Program-made: the position numbers and the translations under genes
NCBI GenBank assembly: GCA_934747325.1
Contig: CAKVGW010000001.1
Location: 34,652 to 98,651, forward strand
Length of the DNA stretch: 64,000 nucleotides
From: an uncultured Candidatus Melainabacteria bacterium
GTDB taxonomy: Bacteria > Cyanobacteriota > Vampirovibrionia > Gastranaerophilales > Gastranaerophilaceae
Direction of reading: 5' to 3'
The notes under the pieces: model-generated
Told to the model about the DNA's origin: nothing
Databases searched by the model: none
Seen by the model: only the letters and a program-made list of their open reading frames with translations
In this document: piece by piece, positions 61,317-64,000 of the stretch
How positions within the stretch are numbered: position 1 is the stretch's first letter
How the letters are laid out: every line of letters begins with the position of its first letter

Positions 61317-62487
61317 TCCATTGAAATATACTTGTTTGTTTGGCGGTGGTGCTATTCGAGGAATGGCTTATATTGGAACAATTCGAGCTTTAGAAGAGTT
61401 AGGTATTGAATATGATATAATCGGCGGTTCTTCAGTTGGCTCCGTTATAGCATCTCTTGTTGCTTGCGGTTATAAATCTTATGAATTAGAAAATATTTTT
61501 ATGAAGGTTAATTTTGACTTGTTTAAAGATATTCACTTGGGTTTTGGTAAAGCTTTTGCGCTATCAAAAGGTGAAATTTTCCAAGATTGGTTAAATGAAC
61601 TTTTGTCAAAAAAAGTTGAAAATGTTAAAGGACGTAATATTGATTTTGAAGACTTAGAAAAAAATCTTGTAATAATAACAACAAATTTAACGAAGTTTTC
61701 TTCTCAAGAATTTTCAAAAAATGTTACACCAAAATTCGAAATCGCGCAGGCAATTAAGATTTCTTCAAGCATGCCGGGGCTTATGGCACCATATAAATAT
61801 GACGATTCTTTTTTAGTTGATGGAGATTTACAAAAGGCTTCTCCTATGTGGAAATTATCAGAAAATTTAGACAGCTCTGAAAGCCGAATTTTGGAGTTTC
61901 GTTTAGAAGGTGATTACAGCAAAGATGAATCTAATCCGATTTCGTTTATTAATACTATTTATAGTTGTGTAACTGATGTTGCGACTGATTTTGTAACTGA
62001 AATGTTCGGTTTAAATGACCGTTATGATTGCGTAAGGATTGATACTGGTGATGTATTTTTTGCAGATTTTAATTTAAATAAAGACGCTAGACGCAATTTG
62101 ATAAATGTTGGTTACGAGCAAACAATGAATTATTTTAAAAATGTTTTGCCGAAGAAAAAAGAAAAGCTTTTAGAAGTTTATACTCCGATTTCAACATATC
62201 TAAAAAAAGCATTAAAGGGATTAAAAGCCAATAATGTTGAAGAAGTTCAATGGTGGTTTGGGGATATTTTTACTGTTTTATGCGAAAATAAAGAAATTGT
62301 TGATCCACAAATTTACAATAAAATTAAGGAATTAAAAAATGATTTAGTCAAAGCAACTTCAACAATTTTGTTTTTCCATACTTGCTTTAAAGGTGCAAAA
62401 CGACTTGAGGCTCAAATGAAAGATGTCATAATGACTGTTGACACAAGAATTACAGACTTAAAATTGTATTTGCAAAATGCTGCTTAA
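61309..62487 (+). CDS. patatin-like phospholipase
   Basis: 392 residues. Oxyanion loop GGGAIRGMAY at 12-21, nucleophile elbow GSSVG at 40-44 (S42), and the dyad aspartate in LVDGDLQKASP near residue 171. No signal peptide, so it is cytoplasmic or delivered by a secretion system. The C-terminal 120 residues are helical and outside the patatin core. It likely hydrolyses phospholipid acyl esters. Coupled to the preceding membrane protein by an eight-base overlap. Confidence 0.88.
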   Translation: MTNPLKYTCLFGGGAIRGMAYIGTIRALEELGIEYDIIGGSSVGSVIASLVACGYKSYELENIFMKVNFDLFKDIHLGFGKAFALSKGEIFQDWLNELLSKKVENVKGRNIDFEDLEKNLVIITTNLTKFSSQEFSKNVTPKFEIAQAIKISSSMPGLMAPYKYDDSFLVDGDLQKASPMWKLSENLDSSESRILEFRLEGDYSKDESNPISFINTIYSCVTDVATDFVTEMFGLNDRYDCVRIDTGDVFFADFNLNKDARRNLINVGYEQTMNYFKNVLPKKKEKLLEVYTPISTYLKKALKGLKANNVEEVQWWFGDIFTVLCENKEIVDPQIYNKIKELKNDLVKATSTILFFHTCFKGAKRLEAQMKDVIMTVDTRITDLKLYLQNAA

Positions 62488-62560
62488 TTGTTAAGTTTTG
62501 TAAAAATATCTTAAAAAAACGGCGTTTTGTGTAATATTTCTTAACAAATGTATTGAGAAA

Positions 62561-62590
62561 TATATACTTATGATATATCATAAGTATATA
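62561..62590. promoter_or_regulatory. perfect 30-bp palindrome upstream of sigma factor gene
   Basis: The half-site TATATACTTATGATA is followed at once by its exact complement. It ends 88 bases before the sigma-factor ATG, within the expected promoter region. A TTTT-rich leader and the sigma ribosome site follow. Most likely an operator for a dimeric regulator, or a strong cruciform. Confidence 0.65.
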
Positions 62591-62678
62591 AGAAAACGTT
62601 GTTATGTGTTTATCTTAATTCGTGTATCGTTTCCCCGTTAAAAAATTATTCCCCCATTTACCCATAGGAGCTTATAGT

Positions 62679-63557
62679 ATGAAAGAACAATTTATCTCAA
62701 TGAAAACAACATCAAACCCTGCAAAATTCGTTTCAGGCTGTGAAGAAATCAGTGCTTATTCAAGAAAAGCAAACTCATTCAAATCTTTGAGTGCAGATGA
62801 AGAAAAAGAAATTGCAACAAAAGCAAAAGCCGGTGACAAAGTCGCAAAAAAAGTTTTGGTTCAATCAAATTTAAAATTAGTTTTGACAATTGCAAGGAAA
62901 GTTATCCATGTTGCCAAATTACCTATGATTGATTTGATTCAAGAAGGAAATTTAGGTTTGATGGTTGCTGTAGAAAAATTTAACCCTGAATTGGGTTACA
63001 GATTTTCTACTTATGCAAGCTGGTGGATTAAACAAGCTATGTTTAAGGCAATTTCAGAACAATCATACTGTATGAAAATCCCTGTATATATCCAAGAAAC
63101 TTTATCAAAATTTTCAAAAGTAAAAGCTGAAATGGAAAGAGCTTACAATTGCCAAGTAACAAATAAAGATGTTGCAGAAAAAATGAACTTAGAACCTGAA
63201 AAAATTGATACATATTTATCTGCTTATTCGACAACAGTTTCAATTGAAGGTAATTTTGACGGCAAAAATGGCAGTGAATTAAATGTTGCTGATATTTTGG
63301 AAGATGAAAACACTAACGTTGAAGAAGATATTGAATATGAACAGTTGAAAAATGATTTGAGCAATGTTGTTTCAACTTTGAAGGATAGAGAACAAACTGT
63401 TATTAAAATGCGTTTTGGCTTGGGTGATTTTGCAAAAACAACATTGGAAGAAATCGGCAAAATGTATGGTGTGACCAAAGAATGTATTCGTCAAACTGAA
63501 GCTAGAGCTTTGAATAAATTAAGAAACAATTTGGTTTTGGCTTGTTATGCGGATTAA
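62679..63557 (+). CDS. RNA polymerase sigma-70 family factor
   Basis: Start at the ATG at 62679 with TAGGAG upstream; the longer frame has no site. 292 residues. Region 2 is plain: LIQEGNLGLMVAVEKFNPEL and RFSTYASWWIKQAM; region 3 follows (SKFSKVKAEMERAYNCQ); region 4 has DREQTVIKMRFGLGD and a helix-turn-helix TLEEIGKMYGVTKECIRQTE. No region 1.1. It is group 2 or RpoH-like in size; the short N-terminus argues against the main RpoD. The palindrome upstream suggests regulated expression. Confidence 0.9.
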   Translation: MKEQFISMKTTSNPAKFVSGCEEISAYSRKANSFKSLSADEEKEIATKAKAGDKVAKKVLVQSNLKLVLTIARKVIHVAKLPMIDLIQEGNLGLMVAVEKFNPELGYRFSTYASWWIKQAMFKAISEQSYCMKIPVYIQETLSKFSKVKAEMERAYNCQVTNKDVAEKMNLEPEKIDTYLSAYSTTVSIEGNFDGKNGSELNVADILEDENTNVEEDIEYEQLKNDLSNVVSTLKDREQTVIKMRFGLGDFAKTTLEEIGKMYGVTKECIRQTEARALNKLRNNLVLACYAD

Positions 63558-63598
63558 TTTGTTCTTAATGAGAGGGCTAGGGTGAGGTGAAAATCTAT

Positions 63599-63639
63599 AA
63601 CAACAAAAAATGCGCTTTATGAGCGCATTTTTTGTTGTT
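63599..63639. terminator. bidirectional terminator between sigma factor and argS
   Basis: 18-base perfect arms (63599-63616, 63622-63639) centred on ATGCGCT...AGCGCAT with A-run and T-run. Confidence 0.9.
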
Positions 63640-63658
63640 ATATTATATATAATTATTT

Positions 63659-64000
63659 TTACATTTTTTCAGGTGCTGAAACTGCTAAAATATCAAGCGC
63701 ATTTTTTAATGTTGTCTTGATTGCAACCATCAATGCTAATCTTGATTTCATCAACTCCGTATCATCACAAATAACTCTATTTGAGTTATAGAATGAATGG
63801 AATTCAGCAGCAAGTTCTTGAACATATCTGCAAATTGTATAAACAGTTCTATTTTGAGCAGAAAGCACGATTACTGATTTAAACTCTTCCAACTTCAAAA
63901 TCAATGATTTTGCACTGTCAGCAGTTTTTAAAATAATATCTTTATCAAAATTATTAATCAAATCATCCAATTCTGCTTGAGTCATAGGTGCCGGTGTTTT
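63659..64000 (-). CDS. argS: arginyl-tRNA synthetase, C-terminal part (runs off right edge)
   Basis: The last 113 or so codons of a leftward gene that stays open to 64000. RYVQELAAEFHSFYNSNRVI, then a pattern ending in LKNALDILAVSAPEKM is the DALR anticodon-binding C-terminus of ArgS, which ends in VSAPERM in most bacteria. The catalytic domain lies outside the window. A start at the internal ATG (63985) is not needed. Charges tRNA-Arg, of which one gene is present at 44680. Confidence 0.9.
   Translation of the reverse strand, partial: KTPAPMTQAELDDLINNFDKDIILKTADSAKSLILKLEEFKSVIVLSAQNRTVYTICRYVQELAAEFHSFYNSNRVICDDTELMKSRLALMVAIKTTLKNALDILAVSAPEKM

Overview
The window looks like the chromosome of a low-GC, Gram-negative, fermentative gut-type bacterium. 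The best guess is a non-photosynthetic relative of Cyanobacteria (Melainabacteria / Vampirovibrionia, order Gastranaerophilales). Grounds are the very AT-rich coding, lpxA (lipid A, so an outer membrane), a VKOR-DsbA fusion of the kind common in the cyanobacterial lineage, flagellar export genes (fliP, fliQ, fliR, fliI) next to ordinary housekeeping genes, and small lineage-restricted proteins. This is inference; no rRNA is present. The standard bacterial code fits, with TAA, TAG and TGA all used as stops.

Region 1 (1 to about 23,000) is a prophage virion module read right to left on the minus strand: zinc-ribbon protein, small phage proteins, portal, scaffold, major capsid, head protein, lysozyme-like hydrolase, head-tail adaptor, beta-propeller tail protein, tail fibres, a holin-like protein, a DUF1353 protein and the N-terminus of the large terminase, which runs off the left edge. 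No integrase or replication gene is visible. Every plus-strand gene here sits in a gap between virion genes and looks like cargo: a CreD-like membrane protein, a possible ADP-ribosyltransferase, a REP-associated transposase (RAYT), an EF-hand-like protein and small unknowns. The gaps are full of palindromic and inverted repeats.

Region 2 (23,100-31,400) carries a zinc alcohol dehydrogenase, rpmH, a glucan phosphorylase homologue lacking the usual PLP lysine, a coiled-coil protein, a HEAT-like protein, and a bioB-chrA-chrA operon on the minus strand.

Region 3 (31,400-44,700) has fliP-fliQ-fliR, queH with VKOR-DsbA (minus), a pair of unknown membrane-associated proteins, a secreted GH13 enzyme with trpS, lpxA, then a small gene, proA, tyrA and fliI, and tRNA-Arg(ACG).

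Region 4 (44,800-49,150) is a surface-polysaccharide locus: two glycosyltransferases and rfbC-rfbB-rfbA for dTDP-4-keto-rhamnose synthesis.

Region 5 (49,200-64,000) has a SWIM/SNF2 helicase behind a hairpin-rich leader, a Cys-phosphatase-like protein, ruvC, a DUF2229 activase-like protein, a MacB-type permease, mtnA, a membrane protein, leuC, a polytopic GT-C-like protein coupled to a patatin phospholipase, a sigma-70 factor behind a perfect 30-bp palindrome, and the C-terminus of argS.

Several short repeat families are shared between prophage and chromosome: RAYT-linked GTCGTG hairpins, AT-rich terminal-inverted-repeat elements, GTCATTGCGAG repeats, CCCTCTCC repeats and a GTGCTACGCAC unit. 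They are the most unusual feature of the window.
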